DNA from: Caulobacteraceae bacterium
Lineage (GTDB): Bacteria > Pseudomonadota > Alphaproteobacteria > Caulobacterales > Caulobacteraceae
DNA: 60,593 nt
Assembly: GCA_019247715.1 (NCBI GenBank)
Contig: JAFBAO010000027.1
Location: 1-60,593, forward strand
Direction: 5' to 3'
Every line of letters begins with the position of its first letter. Within the stretch, counting starts at the first letter, position 1. A model generated the notes under the pieces. That model was not told the origin of the DNA and ran no database searches. It saw only the letters and a list, made by a program, of their open reading frames with translations. This document shows positions 1-9,118 of the stretch, one piece after another. Position numbers and translations under genes: made by a program.

Positions 1-8
1 GTCACCCC

Positions 9-218
9 ATGGACCTGAAACACATTCTTCGCCAGATCGAGCCCGACGACCGCAACCTCTTCCATCTCCCGCTCCCTAGACGTGACGTCCCTCGACGCCC
101 TGCCTACCGAGCCTGTTCAGGTGGAGGTCGTCCACACCATCAGGTCAGCGCCCCTGGCCGCCTTGATCCGCCTCAACGACAATTTAGCCACGGGGGGCGA
201 TCCTCGCCGCCTCGCTGA
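9..218 (+). other. short ORF at window edge, possible relic
   Basis: A 69-codon frame begins with an ordinary-looking N-terminus (MDLKHILRQIEPDDRNLF) and then turns into arginine/proline-rich sequence typical of out-of-frame GC-rich DNA. The first 20 residues may be the start of a broken gene whose remainder has decayed or shifted frame. It overlaps the region before the L,D-transpeptidase start. I do not recognise a family, and it may be only a chance ORF. Confidence 0.2.
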
Positions 219-234
219 ACTGGAGCTTCGCTGG

Positions 235-1596
235 ATGGGACGCGCCTTCGTCTTCGTGTTGACGGCCCTCGCCTTGGCCGGATCGTCCCCCTTGGCGGCC
301 GCGCCGGCGGCGTCCCCCGCCCCGCTGGCCCAGGCGGACCAGGCGGCCATCAACCTGGCGCTGGCGGCGGCGCCGGCGCGGGGCCTGCCGGCGATCGCCG
401 TGAACGCCAATGGCGCGGCCGATCCCTGGAGGGCGGCGGCCGTGGGCTACGCTCAGGCCGAGCGGGGCCGGATCGCCGATCCCCAAGCCCTCGACGCGAA
501 CTTCGCCCTGAAATCTGCCGCCGACCTCGGCGCCGAGTTCGACGCGGCGCGGGCGGCCGGCCAGGTGCAGGCCTGGCTCGCCGCCCAGACCCACGACGAT
601 CCCGACCTCCAGGCCCTGGTTCAGGCGCGCGCGGCCTACGCCGCGGTCGTCAGCGCCGGCGGCTGGCCCCTCGTGGGAGCGGGAAAGCCCCCCAAGCGCG
701 GCGCGGCGGATGCGCGTCTCCCGGCTCTCCGCCAGCGGCTGGCTCTGGAGGGCTACGCCGCCGCGCCGTCCGGTCCGCCCGACCGGTTCGATTCCGCCCT
801 GGAGGCCCAGCTGGCGGCGTTCCAGAGCCGCCATGGCCTCGCGTCCGACGGCGTGCTGAACGCGGCCACGCTCGAGGCGCTCAACACGCCGGCCGACGAA
901 AGGCTGAGCGAGATCGACGCCAATATCGAGCGGGCCCGCTGGCTGCCCGCCCGGCTGCCGCCGATGCGCATCGAGGTCGACACCGGCGATCCGCAGGCCA
1001 CGCTCTACCAGAACGGCCAGGCCGTGCTGACCATGCGCGCCATCGTGGGCAAGCCGAGCACCCGCACGCCGACCTTTGCGTCCAATGTGGTGGCGGTGAA
1101 GTTCAATCCGCCCTGGATCGTTCCGGCCGGCATCGCCGCGCGCGAGATCCTGCCGAAGGAGCGGCGTCACCCCGGCTACCTGGCCCGCAACGACTTCTAT
1201 GTCGCCCACGGCCAGGTCATCCAGCGCCCCGGGCCGAAGGCGGCCCTGGGCTACATCAAGTTCGAGATCCCGGACTCCTTCGACGTCTACCTGCACGACA
1301 CGCCGGCGCGCACCCTCTTCGCCAAGCCGGTGCGCTGGCTCAGCCACGGCTGCATGCGGATCGAGAAGCCGCGCGAGCTGGCCGCCGCGCTGCTTGCGCC
1401 CCAGGGGTGGAACCCGGGCGCCGTCGATGCGGCGATCGCCAAGGGGTCGACCCAGAGCGTGCCGCTAAAGGTCCAGCCCCCGGTGTTCGTCGTCTACCGC
1501 ACGGTCGTCCCGACGCCGGACGGACCCCTGCTGTTCCGCAAGGACGTCTATGGGTGGGACGCAAAGATCGCCGCGGCCCTCGCGTCGCGGCCATGA
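235..1596 (+). CDS. L,D-transpeptidase, YkuD family, periplasmic
   Basis: Likely forms 3-3 peptidoglycan cross-links or anchors proteins to peptidoglycan in the periplasm. The protein (453 aa from this ATG) starts with a signal peptide (MGRAFVFVLTALALAG, then Ala-rich). It has a peptidoglycan-binding-like segment around residues 165-215 (FQSRHGLASDGVLNAATLEAL) and a C-terminal YkuD domain with the catalytic motif SHGCMRI, where Cys is the nucleophile and His is part of the active site. The open frame extends upstream to 82, but those residues put the hydrophobic signal some 50 residues in, so the ATG at 235 is preferred. It is convergent with hemN, 29 nt away. Family assignment is firm; the exact substrate is not known. 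Confidence 0.9.
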   Translation: MGRAFVFVLTALALAGSSPLAAAPAASPAPLAQADQAAINLALAAAPARGLPAIAVNANGAADPWRAAAVGYAQAERGRIADPQALDANFALKSAADLGAEFDAARAAGQVQAWLAAQTHDDPDLQALVQARAAYAAVVSAGGWPLVGAGKPPKRGAADARLPALRQRLALEGYAAAPSGPPDRFDSALEAQLAAFQSRHGLASDGVLNAATLEALNTPADERLSEIDANIERARWLPARLPPMRIEVDTGDPQATLYQNGQAVLTMRAIVGKPSTRTPTFASNVVAVKFNPPWIVPAGIAAREILPKERRHPGYLARNDFYVAHGQVIQRPGPKAALGYIKFEIPDSFDVYLHDTPARTLFAKPVRWLSHGCMRIEKPRELAAALLAPQGWNPGAVDAAIAKGSTQSVPLKVQPPVFVVYRTVVPTPDGPLLFRKDVYGWDAKIAAALASRP

Positions 1597-1625
1597 GTGC
1601 GCGCCGGCTCTTCCAGCAGCAGCCG

Positions 1626-3008
1626 TCAGACGACCTGCGACGGCCGTAACCCGGAGGCGCCGGCGCCCGCATCGAAGAGGGCGCAGACGCTGCGCAGGAA
1701 CGGTCGCCCCAGCTCGGTGACGGCGACCGTGGGGCCGTCCAGCGCCACGAGCCCGTCGGCCTCGAACCCAGCGAGCGCCGCGCGCGCGCCGGCAAGCTCG
1801 GAAGCATCGCGCCCGTGTCGGCGGCGCACCCCCTCGAGGTCGACGCTCAAGGCGCACATCAGCCGCTCGATGATCTCGGCGCGGAACCGATCTTCGTCGG
1901 TCAGCGCCAAGCCCCGGGCGGTGGCCAGCTCGCCGGCGGCGATGCGCTTGCGCCAGGTGAGCTCGTCGGCGAAGTTCTGGACGTAGCCTTGCGGCAGCCG
2001 CCCGATCGCCGAAGCGCCGAAGCCGAGCAGGGTCTGCGCCTGATCGTCTGTGTAGCCCTGAAAGTTGCGGCGCAGCCGCCCGGCGGCCAGGGCGCGCGCC
2101 AGCGAATCGTCCGGCCGGGCGTAGTGGTCGAGGCCGATCCGAACGTAGCCGGCCCCGGTCAGCCGCTCGGCGGCGGCCTCGCTCTGCTCGAGCCTCTCGG
2201 CCGGGCCAGCAAGCGCGGCCTCGTCGATCAGCTTCTGGTGCGGGCGCATCCAGGGCACGTGCGCATAGCCGAACAGGGCGAGCCGGTCGGGCTCCAGGGT
2301 GAGGACGCGCTCGAGGGTCGCCAGCAGGTGGTGCGCGCGCTGTTTCGGCAGGCCGTACATCAGATCGAGATTCAGAGAGGCGACGCCCGCATCGCGCAGC
2401 AGCGCCGCGGCCCGGGCGACCGTCTCGAACGGCTCGATCCGGTTCACCGCCGCCTGCACCTCCGGCGACAGATCCTGCACCCCGAGGCTGGCGCGGGTGA
2501 GGCCGCAGCCGGCCGCTGCGCGGACCCATGCCTCGCCGAGCTGGGTAGGGTCGATCTCGGCGGCGATCTCGGCGCCCGGCGCGACAGCGAAGGCGCGCCT
2601 CAGGGCCGCGAACAGGGTTTCGAGATCCTCAGGCGAGGTCATGTTGGGGGTGCCGCCGCCCAAGTGGATGGCGGAAACCGCGAGCCTCGCCGGCAGCCGC
2701 GCCTCCGCGAGGCCGACCTCCTGAGTGACCAGCCGCACGTAATCGCTCACCGTGGCGGGGCGATGGACCGCCCTGGCGCTGCACCCGCAGTACCAGCAGA
2801 GCCGGGCGCAGAACGGTATGTGGACGTACACGGACACCGGCTTGCGGACGGGAAGGGCGCTCAGCCACGTCGCGTAGAGGTCCGCATCCACGGCGGGCGT
2901 GAACTGGGCGGCGGTGGGATAGCTGGTGTAGCGCGGGGCGCGCCCGCCGTAGCGCTGCAGCAACGAGAGGTGGCGCAGCCGCCGCGCGGTGGCGCACGTG
3001 AGGGTCAT
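1626..3008 (-). CDS. hemN: oxygen-independent coproporphyrinogen III dehydrogenase (HemN)
   Basis: Radical-SAM enzyme that converts coproporphyrinogen III to protoporphyrinogen IX without oxygen, in the cytoplasm. The 460-aa length is standard. The N-terminal RYTSYPTA segment and the cysteine cluster CARLCWYCGC (CX3CX2CXC, about residue 75) are HemN hallmarks, followed by the glycine-rich HLGGGTPN SAM-binding motif. It is the last gene of the ccoNOQP-GHIS operon and its ATG overlaps the ccoS stop. Placement after a cbb3 oxidase operon fits heme supply under micro-oxic conditions. Regulation is probably by the anaerobox in front of ccoN. Confidence 0.95.
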   Translation of the reverse strand: MTLTCATARRLRHLSLLQRYGGRAPRYTSYPTAAQFTPAVDADLYATWLSALPVRKPVSVYVHIPFCARLCWYCGCSARAVHRPATVSDYVRLVTQEVGLAEARLPARLAVSAIHLGGGTPNMTSPEDLETLFAALRRAFAVAPGAEIAAEIDPTQLGEAWVRAAAGCGLTRASLGVQDLSPEVQAAVNRIEPFETVARAAALLRDAGVASLNLDLMYGLPKQRAHHLLATLERVLTLEPDRLALFGYAHVPWMRPHQKLIDEAALAGPAERLEQSEAAAERLTGAGYVRIGLDHYARPDDSLARALAAGRLRRNFQGYTDDQAQTLLGFGASAIGRLPQGYVQNFADELTWRKRIAAGELATARGLALTDEDRFRAEIIERLMCALSVDLEGVRRRHGRDASELAGARAALAGFEADGLVALDGPTVAVTELGRPFLRSVCALFDAGAGASGLRPSQVV

Positions 3009-3175
3009 GGGTCGTGAGCGCCGGTCGGCGCGTCGTCATAGTCGGTGGTGAGGATTCGGTTGGCGTCGCCGAGCGGGTCCTCGTACTGGCCCGACCGCAC
3101 CGTCCACCAGAAGGCGCCGAGGCTGATCAGCGCCAGGACCAGGGAGGCTGGGGCGAGGAAGAGGAGGATGGTCAT
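3005..3175 (-). CDS. ccoS: cbb3 oxidase maturation protein CcoS
   Basis: Small 56-aa protein (MTILLFLAPASLVLALISLG...). It has one N-terminal membrane helix followed by the CcoS signature FWWTVRSGQYEDPLGDANRIL, so FW-x-RSGQ(Y/F)-D-P-x-G-x-A-x-R-I is conserved. CcoS is needed for insertion of heme and copper into cbb3 oxidase in Rhodobacter-type bacteria. The gene overlaps both neighbours by 4 nt (ATGA) and is easily missed by ORF calling because of its size. Confidence 0.92.
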   Translation of the reverse strand: MTILLFLAPASLVLALISLGAFWWTVRSGQYEDPLGDANRILTTDYDDAPTGAHDP

Positions 3176-5337
3176 CGCCGCCCCGTCCAGTTCATCCGCG
3201 TGGCGTTCAGCATCACCGCCAGCGAAGACCCCGACATGGCGACGGCGGCGACGAGGGGATTGACCAGCCCGAGGATCGCGGCGGGCGCAGCCACGAGGTT
3301 GTAGAGCGCCGAGAAGCCGAAGTTCTCCAGGGTGCGGGCGCGGGCGGCGCGGGCGATGTCGACGGCGTCGACGACCGCCATCAACCCCTCGCCCTCGAAC
3401 ACCAGGTCGGCGGCGCTCTGGCTGGCTTCGGCGGCCTCGCCGGGCGCCATGGACACATGGGCCTTTGCCAGGGCGGCGCTGTCGTTGAGCCCGTCACCCA
3501 CCATCAGGGGCTTGCATCCGGCCGACTTGAGCTCGTCGAGCGCCGCCGCCTTCTGCGCAGGGCTGAGGGCTGCGCGCCACTTGGCGACGCCGGCGTCGGT
3601 GGCGGTCCGCGCCACCGGGCCGGGAGCGTCTCCGGAGAGGACTTCGACCTCGAGACCGCGCGCCCTGAGCGCCGCGATCGTCTCTTGCGCGTCGGGCCGC
3701 AGTCGGTCGACGAAGACGAACCGGATCGGCGCCGCTTCGCCGAGCCGGAACCAGAGCTCGGTCTCGGCGCCGCTGGAGGGCGGGGCGCCGACGAATTCCG
3801 CGCGGCCGAGGCGCGCCGGCTGTCCGCCCACGAGCCCTTCGACCCCGTAGCCGGCCGTCTCGCGCACCGAGTCGGCCGCGGGTCCGGGCGGGGCCGCGGC
3901 GGCCAGGGCCTGGGCGAGCGGATGGCGGGAGGCGCGGGCCAGGGGCGCGGCCGCGGCCACGTCGGCTGGGGTGGCGGGCAGCAACTGCGGGCGCCCGTTG
4001 GTGAGCACTCCGGTCTTGTCCAGGACCACGCGGTCGGCTTGCGCCAGCCGCTCCAGGGCGGCCCCGGATTTCAGCAGGATCCGCTTGCGGAAGAGCCGCC
4101 CGGCGGCGGCGACCTGCACGGCGGGCGCGGCCAGGCCGAGCGCGCAGGGACAGGTGATGATCAGCACCGCGGCGGCCCTCAGGACCGCCTCGCGCAAGCC
4201 GAGTCCGATCACGCTGGCGCCCGCGAAGGTCAGCAACGCCAGCGAATGGACGGCCGGCACGTAGATCGCGGCCGCCCGGTCCGCGAGCCGCACGTAGGTC
4301 GACTTCGACTGCTCGCCGTCCTCGATGAGCCGGGCGATCTGGGCGAGGGTCGAGTCCTCCGAACGGGCGGTGGCGCGGATCACCAGCCGGCCCGAGAGGT
4401 TGAGCGCGCCGGCGTGCAAGGCCACGCCCGGGACGACCCTGGCGAGGGCCGTCTCGCCGGTGATGAGGGCGTTGTCGATTTCCGAGACGCCGGCCTCGAC
4501 GACGCCGTCGAGCGGCGCGCGCTCGCCGGGCAGGACGGCGAACCGGTCGCCCACCGCCACCTCGCGAACCGGAATCCCATGCTCGCGATCTTCGGCGTCG
4601 AGGCGCCGCGCCAGCGGGTTCTGCAGCGCCAGCAGGTCGCGGGCCGCGCCCTGGGCCTTCAGCCGCAGCTGATGGTCGAGCCAGCGGCCGATCAGCAGCA
4701 GGAAGAGGAGGGTGACGGCGGCGTCGAAATAGGCGTGGCGTCCGCCCTGCAAGAGTTCGGAGAAGCTGACGGCGAGGGTGAGGAGGACACCGATGGAGAT
4801 CGGCACGTCCATGTTGGCCTTGCGGCGACGCAACGACGTCCAGGCCGACCGAAAGAAGGGGACGCCGGCGTAGAGGGCGCAAGGCCCCGCCACCGCCGCG
4901 GAGAACCAGTACATGACCGCGCGGGTCGCCGGCTCCAGCTCCTGGCCGAACAGCCCGGCCCACACCGGGACCGAGAACATCATCACATTGCCGGCCCCGA
5001 AGGCGGCCACCCCCAGCGCTAGGGTCAGCCGCCGGCCTTCGGCGTCCTGGGCCGTCTTGGCGGCGGCGGGATCGTAGAGGACCGCGGTGAAGCCCGCGTC
5101 TTCCACCGCGGCGACCACCTGGGCCGGATCCCCCTGGCCTTCGCCGAAGCCCACCGTCAGCTTGCCGGTGGTCAGGTTCAGCCTGGCCGTCTCGACGCCG
5201 GCTACCGCGCCGGCGGCGTGCTCGATCTTGGAAAGGCAGCTCGCGCAGCGGGCGCCGCGCACCAGGAGCTCCAGCCGGCCCCGGCCGCCGGGCGAGCGCT
5301 CCACGAACGCGTCAAGGTCGACGTCGATGGCGGTCAT
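3172..5337 (-). CDS. ccoI: copper-exporting P1B-type ATPase CcoI/FixI
   Basis: Copper P-type ATPase (721 aa) needed for cbb3 oxidase maturation. Visible parts, in order: an N-terminal heavy-metal-associated domain with GARCASC (CxxC near residue 30), transmembrane helices from about residue 100, the TGE actuator motif (LITGETALAR), the CPC ion-binding motif (TCPCALGLAAP), the phosphorylation site DKTGVLT and the hinge GDGLNDSAAL. It sits in the conserved ccoGHIS order with 4-nt overlaps on both sides. Known CcoI proteins deliver Cu to the periplasmic side for the CuB centre; the same role is inferred here. Confidence 0.95.
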   Translation of the reverse strand: MTAIDVDLDAFVERSPGGRGRLELLVRGARCASCLSKIEHAAGAVAGVETARLNLTTGKLTVGFGEGQGDPAQVVAAVEDAGFTAVLYDPAAAKTAQDAEGRRLTLALGVAAFGAGNVMMFSVPVWAGLFGQELEPATRAVMYWFSAAVAGPCALYAGVPFFRSAWTSLRRRKANMDVPISIGVLLTLAVSFSELLQGGRHAYFDAAVTLLFLLLIGRWLDHQLRLKAQGAARDLLALQNPLARRLDAEDREHGIPVREVAVGDRFAVLPGERAPLDGVVEAGVSEIDNALITGETALARVVPGVALHAGALNLSGRLVIRATARSEDSTLAQIARLIEDGEQSKSTYVRLADRAAAIYVPAVHSLALLTFAGASVIGLGLREAVLRAAAVLIITCPCALGLAAPAVQVAAAGRLFRKRILLKSGAALERLAQADRVVLDKTGVLTNGRPQLLPATPADVAAAAPLARASRHPLAQALAAAAPPGPAADSVRETAGYGVEGLVGGQPARLGRAEFVGAPPSSGAETELWFRLGEAAPIRFVFVDRLRPDAQETIAALRARGLEVEVLSGDAPGPVARTATDAGVAKWRAALSPAQKAAALDELKSAGCKPLMVGDGLNDSAALAKAHVSMAPGEAAEASQSAADLVFEGEGLMAVVDAVDIARAARARTLENFGFSALYNLVAAPAAILGLVNPLVAAVAMSGSSLAVMLNATRMNWTGRR

Positions 5338-5822
5338 GGCGTCATCAGCCGCCGCTCGGCGTCGAAGCGGCGGCCCTGGCGATCATAAGCGCTGAGCCGA
5401 AGGTCCCAGGCCCCCGCGTCGGCGTGCGCTTTGGCGCGGTAGACGCCCGGACCGGCGGGCGCGAAGCTCAAGGGGATGCGGCCGACCTCGGTGGCCGGGC
5501 GCTCGAGCCGGGCCTCGATCCTCGCCAGGCCCACGGGCGCGCCGGCCCGATCGCGGACGGTGAGCTCGACCAGGCCGGGCGCTGCGAAGCCGGCGGTCAT
5601 CCGCCAGCCGAGGCCCGCCTGCGAGCGCTGCTGGTGGAGCGCGGCGTCGAAACGAAGGCCTTCCTCATAGGGGCTGGAGGTCACCTGGCCCGGGAAGGAG
5701 CGATAGGCGTCCACCACCATCACCGCGTCTACGGCGGTGGTCACCCCGAAGAAGACGACGAAGGCGCCCAGCACGTGCCAACCGGTGATGCGAAAGCCGG
5801 GGCGGGTGTCCGAGGCGCTCAT
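5334..5822 (-). CDS. ccoH: cbb3 oxidase assembly protein CcoH/FixH
   Basis: Protein of 162 aa with one N-terminal membrane helix (GWHVLGAFVVFFGVTTAVDAVMV region) and a periplasmic immunoglobulin-like domain. The FixH signature is visible: helix, then SFPG-x-x-x-x-x-YEEGL with the paired Q/R-rich stretch after it. Start at MSASDTRPGF, chosen because this ATG overlaps the ccoG stop by 4 nt; a much longer same-frame ORF running to 7160 is a run-on inside ccoG. CcoH is a stable component of the assembling cbb3 complex in other species. Confidence 0.9.
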   Translation of the reverse strand: MSASDTRPGFRITGWHVLGAFVVFFGVTTAVDAVMVVDAYRSFPGQVTSSPYEEGLRFDAALHQQRSQAGLGWRMTAGFAAPGLVELTVRDRAGAPVGLARIEARLERPATEVGRIPLSFAPAGPGVYRAKAHADAGAWDLRLSAYDRQGRRFDAERRLMTP

Positions 5823-7324
5823 GGGACGGCTCCGAGGTCGGCGGAGAGGAAGGTCGAGGCCGCGCGCCAGGTGCGGCGGTGGTCGCTGAGCGAAAAGGTC
5901 ACCGGCAGGCTGCGGGCGCTCAGCGCGGAGGACGGGGCGACCACGAAAAGCCTCACGGAGCGGACCTCGTTGGGGCCGACGACGACCTCGAGCGGGCCGC
6001 TGGTCGGGGCCGCGCCCGGCGTCTTCAGGGCGTCGGCGGCGAGACCCGTGAGAGTGATCTCCAGCGCCCGCCGTTCGAAACTCCGGTTGTCGATCTTCAG
6101 GGTGTAGCCGTTGCGCACCGACCCGTCGTGGAGCCTGACGAAGGTGGGGTTGCGGTCCCGCAGGACCTCGAACGAGACCGGGGTGCGCGTCGCCAGTCCG
6201 AACAGCATGAGCCCCGAGACGATGGCCAGGGCGACCGCGTAGTAGAGGGTGCGGGCGCGGAACAGCTTGTAGAACGGCGGCTTTCCGGCCAGGCGCGCGG
6301 CCACGGCCTCGTCGGTGTCGTAGGCGATGAGCCCCTTCGGGCGCCCGACCCTCTCCATGATCTCGTTGCAGGCGTCGATGCAAAGGCCGCAGTTGATGCA
6401 CTCGATCTGGCCGCCGTCGCGGATGTCGATCCCCATTGGGCAGACCGCCACGCACTGGTTGCAGTCCACGCAGTCGCCGCGGCCCTCCCAGGACTGGTCC
6501 TTCTTGTGCGCTCCGCGTGGCTCGCCCCGGTCGCGCCGGTAGGTCACCTGCAGGGAATGGCCGTCGAGCATGGCGCCCTGAATCCGTGGCCAGGGGCACA
6601 TGTAGGTGCAGACCTGCTCGCGCATGGTCCCCGCCAGCAGATAGGTGGTCGCGGTGAGCACCCCGCACGAGATGTAGGCGGTGAGCGGAGCCTGGCCGAT
6701 CCAGAAGCTCTTCCAGAGGGTCGGCGCGTCGTGGAAGTAGAAGATCCAGGCGCCGCCGGTGGCGAGGGCGATGGCGAGCCAGACGGCGTGCTTTCCCCCC
6801 TTGCGCACGGCCTTGTTCACCGACCACGGGCTGGAGTCGAGCTTCATCCGGGCGTTGCGGTCGCCCTCGAAGAGCCGCTCGACGGCGATGTAGAGGTCCG
6901 TCCAGACGGTCTGGGGGCAGGCGTAGCCGCACCAGAGACGGCCGAAGAGAGCGGTGGTCAGGAAGAGCGCCAGGGCCGCCATCACCAGAAGCCCGGTGAT
7001 GAAGTAGACCTCCTGCGGCCAGAGCTGGATGAAGAAGAAGTAGAACCGCCGGCCGGTGAAATCCACCAGCACCGCCTGCTGCGGCGCGCCCGGCGGCCGC
7101 GCCCAGCGCAGCCAGGGGATCGCGTAGTAGGCCTGCAGGGTCAGCACCAGGACCGCCCATTTGATCGTCCGCCAGCGGCCGTGGGCGAGCTTGGGGTAGA
7201 TGGGCGTGCGCGGCTTGTAGAGCCCGCCCCCGCCCTGGCCCTTGGCGCGCGCGATCTTGGCGGCGGAAGCAGGGCCGGACCCGTCGCCGGGGGTCTTGCG
7301 CGCTCTCTCGATGACCACGGTCAT
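5819..7324 (-). CDS. ccoG: cbb3 oxidase accessory iron-sulfur protein CcoG/FixG
   Basis: Membrane-bound ferredoxin-like protein (501 aa) of the FixG/RdxA/RdxB family. It has N-terminal and central membrane helices and a cytoplasmic bis-[4Fe-4S] module with CVDCNQCVAVCPMGIDI followed by CINCGLCIDAC. A further conserved CGYACPQTVW motif lies before the third helix. The C-terminal third is an Ig-like periplasmic domain. CcoG reduces Cu(II) for delivery in characterised species. The start overlaps nothing upstream; a 13-nt gap separates it from ccoP. Confidence 0.94.
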   Translation of the reverse strand: MTVVIERARKTPGDGSGPASAAKIARAKGQGGGGLYKPRTPIYPKLAHGRWRTIKWAVLVLTLQAYYAIPWLRWARPPGAPQQAVLVDFTGRRFYFFFIQLWPQEVYFITGLLVMAALALFLTTALFGRLWCGYACPQTVWTDLYIAVERLFEGDRNARMKLDSSPWSVNKAVRKGGKHAVWLAIALATGGAWIFYFHDAPTLWKSFWIGQAPLTAYISCGVLTATTYLLAGTMREQVCTYMCPWPRIQGAMLDGHSLQVTYRRDRGEPRGAHKKDQSWEGRGDCVDCNQCVAVCPMGIDIRDGGQIECINCGLCIDACNEIMERVGRPKGLIAYDTDEAVAARLAGKPPFYKLFRARTLYYAVALAIVSGLMLFGLATRTPVSFEVLRDRNPTFVRLHDGSVRNGYTLKIDNRSFERRALEITLTGLAADALKTPGAAPTSGPLEVVVGPNEVRSVRLFVVAPSSALSARSLPVTFSLSDHRRTWRAASTFLSADLGAVP

Positions 7325-7337
7325 GGCCCCCGCCCCG

Positions 7338-8210
7338 CTACTGTCCGCCGGCGTTGGCGTGGATGTAGACGGCGAGCGCCTTGATGGTGTTGGCGTCGAA
7401 CCGATGGCCCCAGGCCGGCATCACCCCGCCGCGACCGTTCCAGATCTGATCGTGGATCGAGGCGCGGTCGGACCCGTACAGCCACTGGCGGCCGCCGTCG
7501 GCGAGGTTCGGCGCGCCCACCTGCCGGTTGCCGTGTCCGTCGGCCCCGTGACAGACGGCGCAATTGGCGGCGAAGACCGGCGCGGCGCGCCGGACCGCGG
7601 CGACGTTCGCCGGCCGATGCGAGAGGGACACCACGTATTCGGTAAGGTCGTCTATCTGCTCGGGCTTGAGAATCTCGTCGCGGCCGAACGACGGCATCTG
7701 CGAGACGCGCGCCTTGGGATCGCCGGAGCGGACGCCGTAGGTGATGGTGCGCTGGATGTCCTCCAGGGAGCCACCCCAGAGCCACACCCCGGCCCGAAGG
7801 TTCGGATAGCCCTTGCCCCCGAGGCCACCGGCGCCGTGGCAGGTGGCGCAGTTGTCTCCGAAGATCGATTGGCCCACCGCCAGGGCGTAGGCCTGCATGG
7901 AGGGATCCTGCTCGATCGCTTCGAGCGAGGCGTTCTGCAGCTTTGCGCCCTCGGCGGCGCGCTGCGCCTTCAGCTGGGCGAGGTCGCGCAGAACCTTGGC
8001 GCGGTCGGAATAGTGGAGGAGGCCCGGCGTGTAGCTGCGGACCAGCGGCCAGGCCGGCATCAGCGCCCAGTAGATGAGCGCGAAGGCCACGGTGCCGTAA
8101 AAGATGATCAGCCACCAGCGTGGGAGCGGGTTGTCCAACTCCCGGATGCCGTCCCACTCGTGGCCGGTGGTCTCCACGCCCGTATGGGCGTCGGTTTCGC
8201 GCTCGGCCAT
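7338..8210 (-). CDS. ccoP: cytochrome c oxidase cbb3-type subunit III (diheme)
   Basis: Diheme c-type subunit (290 aa) passing electrons from soluble cytochrome c towards CcoO and CcoN. There is an N-terminal CcoP leader with GHEWDGIRELDNPLPRWW, one membrane helix (about residues 31-50), then two cytochrome c domains with heme sites CATCH (residues 121-125) and CAVCH (217-221). Axial Met candidates (QMPSF, VMPAWG) follow each. It directly abuts ccoQ and precedes ccoG. Confidence 0.95.
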   Translation of the reverse strand: MAERETDAHTGVETTGHEWDGIRELDNPLPRWWLIIFYGTVAFALIYWALMPAWPLVRSYTPGLLHYSDRAKVLRDLAQLKAQRAAEGAKLQNASLEAIEQDPSMQAYALAVGQSIFGDNCATCHGAGGLGGKGYPNLRAGVWLWGGSLEDIQRTITYGVRSGDPKARVSQMPSFGRDEILKPEQIDDLTEYVVSLSHRPANVAAVRRAAPVFAANCAVCHGADGHGNRQVGAPNLADGGRQWLYGSDRASIHDQIWNGRGGVMPAWGHRFDANTIKALAVYIHANAGGQ

Positions 8211-8363
8211 CTACTCCTCCGCGTCCAGGGCCGCGCGCGCCGCCTTCTCGAACTTTTCGCGGTTCTTCGGCCAGAAGGCGTAAACGAGGACAGCGGCGAA
8301 CAGCAGGGCGAAGTACACCGCGCCCCCCTGCTGCACCGCGCTCGCGACGGTCTCGTAAGTCAT
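8211..8363 (-). CDS. ccoQ: cbb3 oxidase subunit IV CcoQ
   Basis: Protein of 50 aa (MTYETVASAVQQGGAVYF...). It has a single membrane helix (ALLFAAVLVYAFWP) followed by a charged tail, KNREKFEKAARAALDAEE. The helix ending in FWPKNRE and the position between ccoO and ccoP identify CcoQ. Its stop lies directly next to the ccoP ATG. CcoQ stabilises the oxidase complex in characterised species. It is short enough to be missed by automatic calling. Confidence 0.93.
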   Translation of the reverse strand: MTYETVASAVQQGGAVYFALLFAAVLVYAFWPKNREKFEKAARAALDAEE

Positions 8364-8367
8364 GGCG

Positions 8368-9114
8368 TCACCGCTGGTTGGCCGGGGCGTCGGCCTTGTA
8401 GGTGGAGAAGTCCACGAGGGTCCCCAGCATCTGCAGGTAGGCGATCAGGGCGTCCATCTCGGTGATGCGCTCGGGATCGCCGGCGAAATTGCGGACGTTG
8501 ACGTTGCGGCCATATCGGGCGTGCAGCCCCGCGCCGCCCGCGAAGGCGTTGTCCTGGTCACGGAGATCGGTGACCGCGTTGGCGATCATATCGTCCGTGT
8601 ACGGCACGCCGACGGTCCTGAGGGTCCGCATCTTCTGGGCCACGTCGTGGTAGTCGAGGTCCTTCTCGGCCAGGAACCGGTAGGGCGGCATCACCGACTC
8701 CGGCACCACCGAGCGCGGGTCGGCCAGGTGGTCGCGGTGCCAGCCGTCGGAGTACTTTCCGCCCACCCGCGCCAGGTCCGGTCCCTGACGTTCGGAACCC
8801 CATTGGAAGGGGTGGTCGTACATGCTCTCGGCGGCGAGGCTGTAATGGCCGTAGCGCTCCACCTCGTCGCGGAGCGGGCGGATCATCTGGGAGTGGCAGA
8901 GGTAGCAGCCCTCGCGGATGTAGATGTCGCGTCCTTCCAGCTCGAGCGGGGTGTAGGGCCGCATCCCGCGCACCGGCTCGATGGTGTTCTCGAGGTAGAA
9001 GAGGGGAACGATCTCGATCAGGCCGCCGATCGAGACCACCACGATGATGGCGATGAGCAGCAGGAGCGAGTGCCGCTCCAGCCGTCCGTGCGCCGCCCAG
9101 GAACTGCCGGCCAT
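8368..9114 (-). CDS. ccoO: cytochrome c oxidase cbb3-type subunit II (monoheme)
   Basis: Membrane-anchored monoheme cytochrome c (248 aa). The N-terminal helix [21 protein letters not shown] lies at about residues 17-37, and the heme site CYLCH at residues 70-74 in the conserved [14 protein letters not shown] context. Further CcoO features are [13 protein letters not shown] and [15 protein letters not shown], where Met is the likely axial ligand. It is 4 nt downstream of ccoN and 4 nt upstream of ccoQ in a single transcription unit. Confidence 0.96.
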   Translation of the reverse strand: MAGSSWAAHGRLERHSLLLLIAIIVVVSIGGLIEIVPLFYLENTIEPVRGMRPYTPLELEGRDIYIREGCYLCHSQMIRPLRDEVERYGHYSLAAESMYDHPFQWGSERQGPDLARVGGKYSDGWHRDHLADPRSVVPESVMPPYRFLAEKDLDYHDVAQKMRTLRTVGVPYTDDMIANAVTDLRDQDNAFAGGAGLHARYGRNVNVRNFAGDPERITEMDALIAYLQMLGTLVDFSTYKADAPANQR

Positions 9115-9118
9115 GGTC

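Noticed and set aside
3457..5022. A 521-codon plus-strand frame opposite ccoI
   Set aside because: Gly/Arg/Gln-rich shadow of the ccoI coding sequence with no motif; ccoI is certain.
5334..7160. A 608-codon frame including CcoH
   Set aside because: The first part is a shadow of ccoG; the CcoH start overlaps the ccoG stop and gives a normal size.
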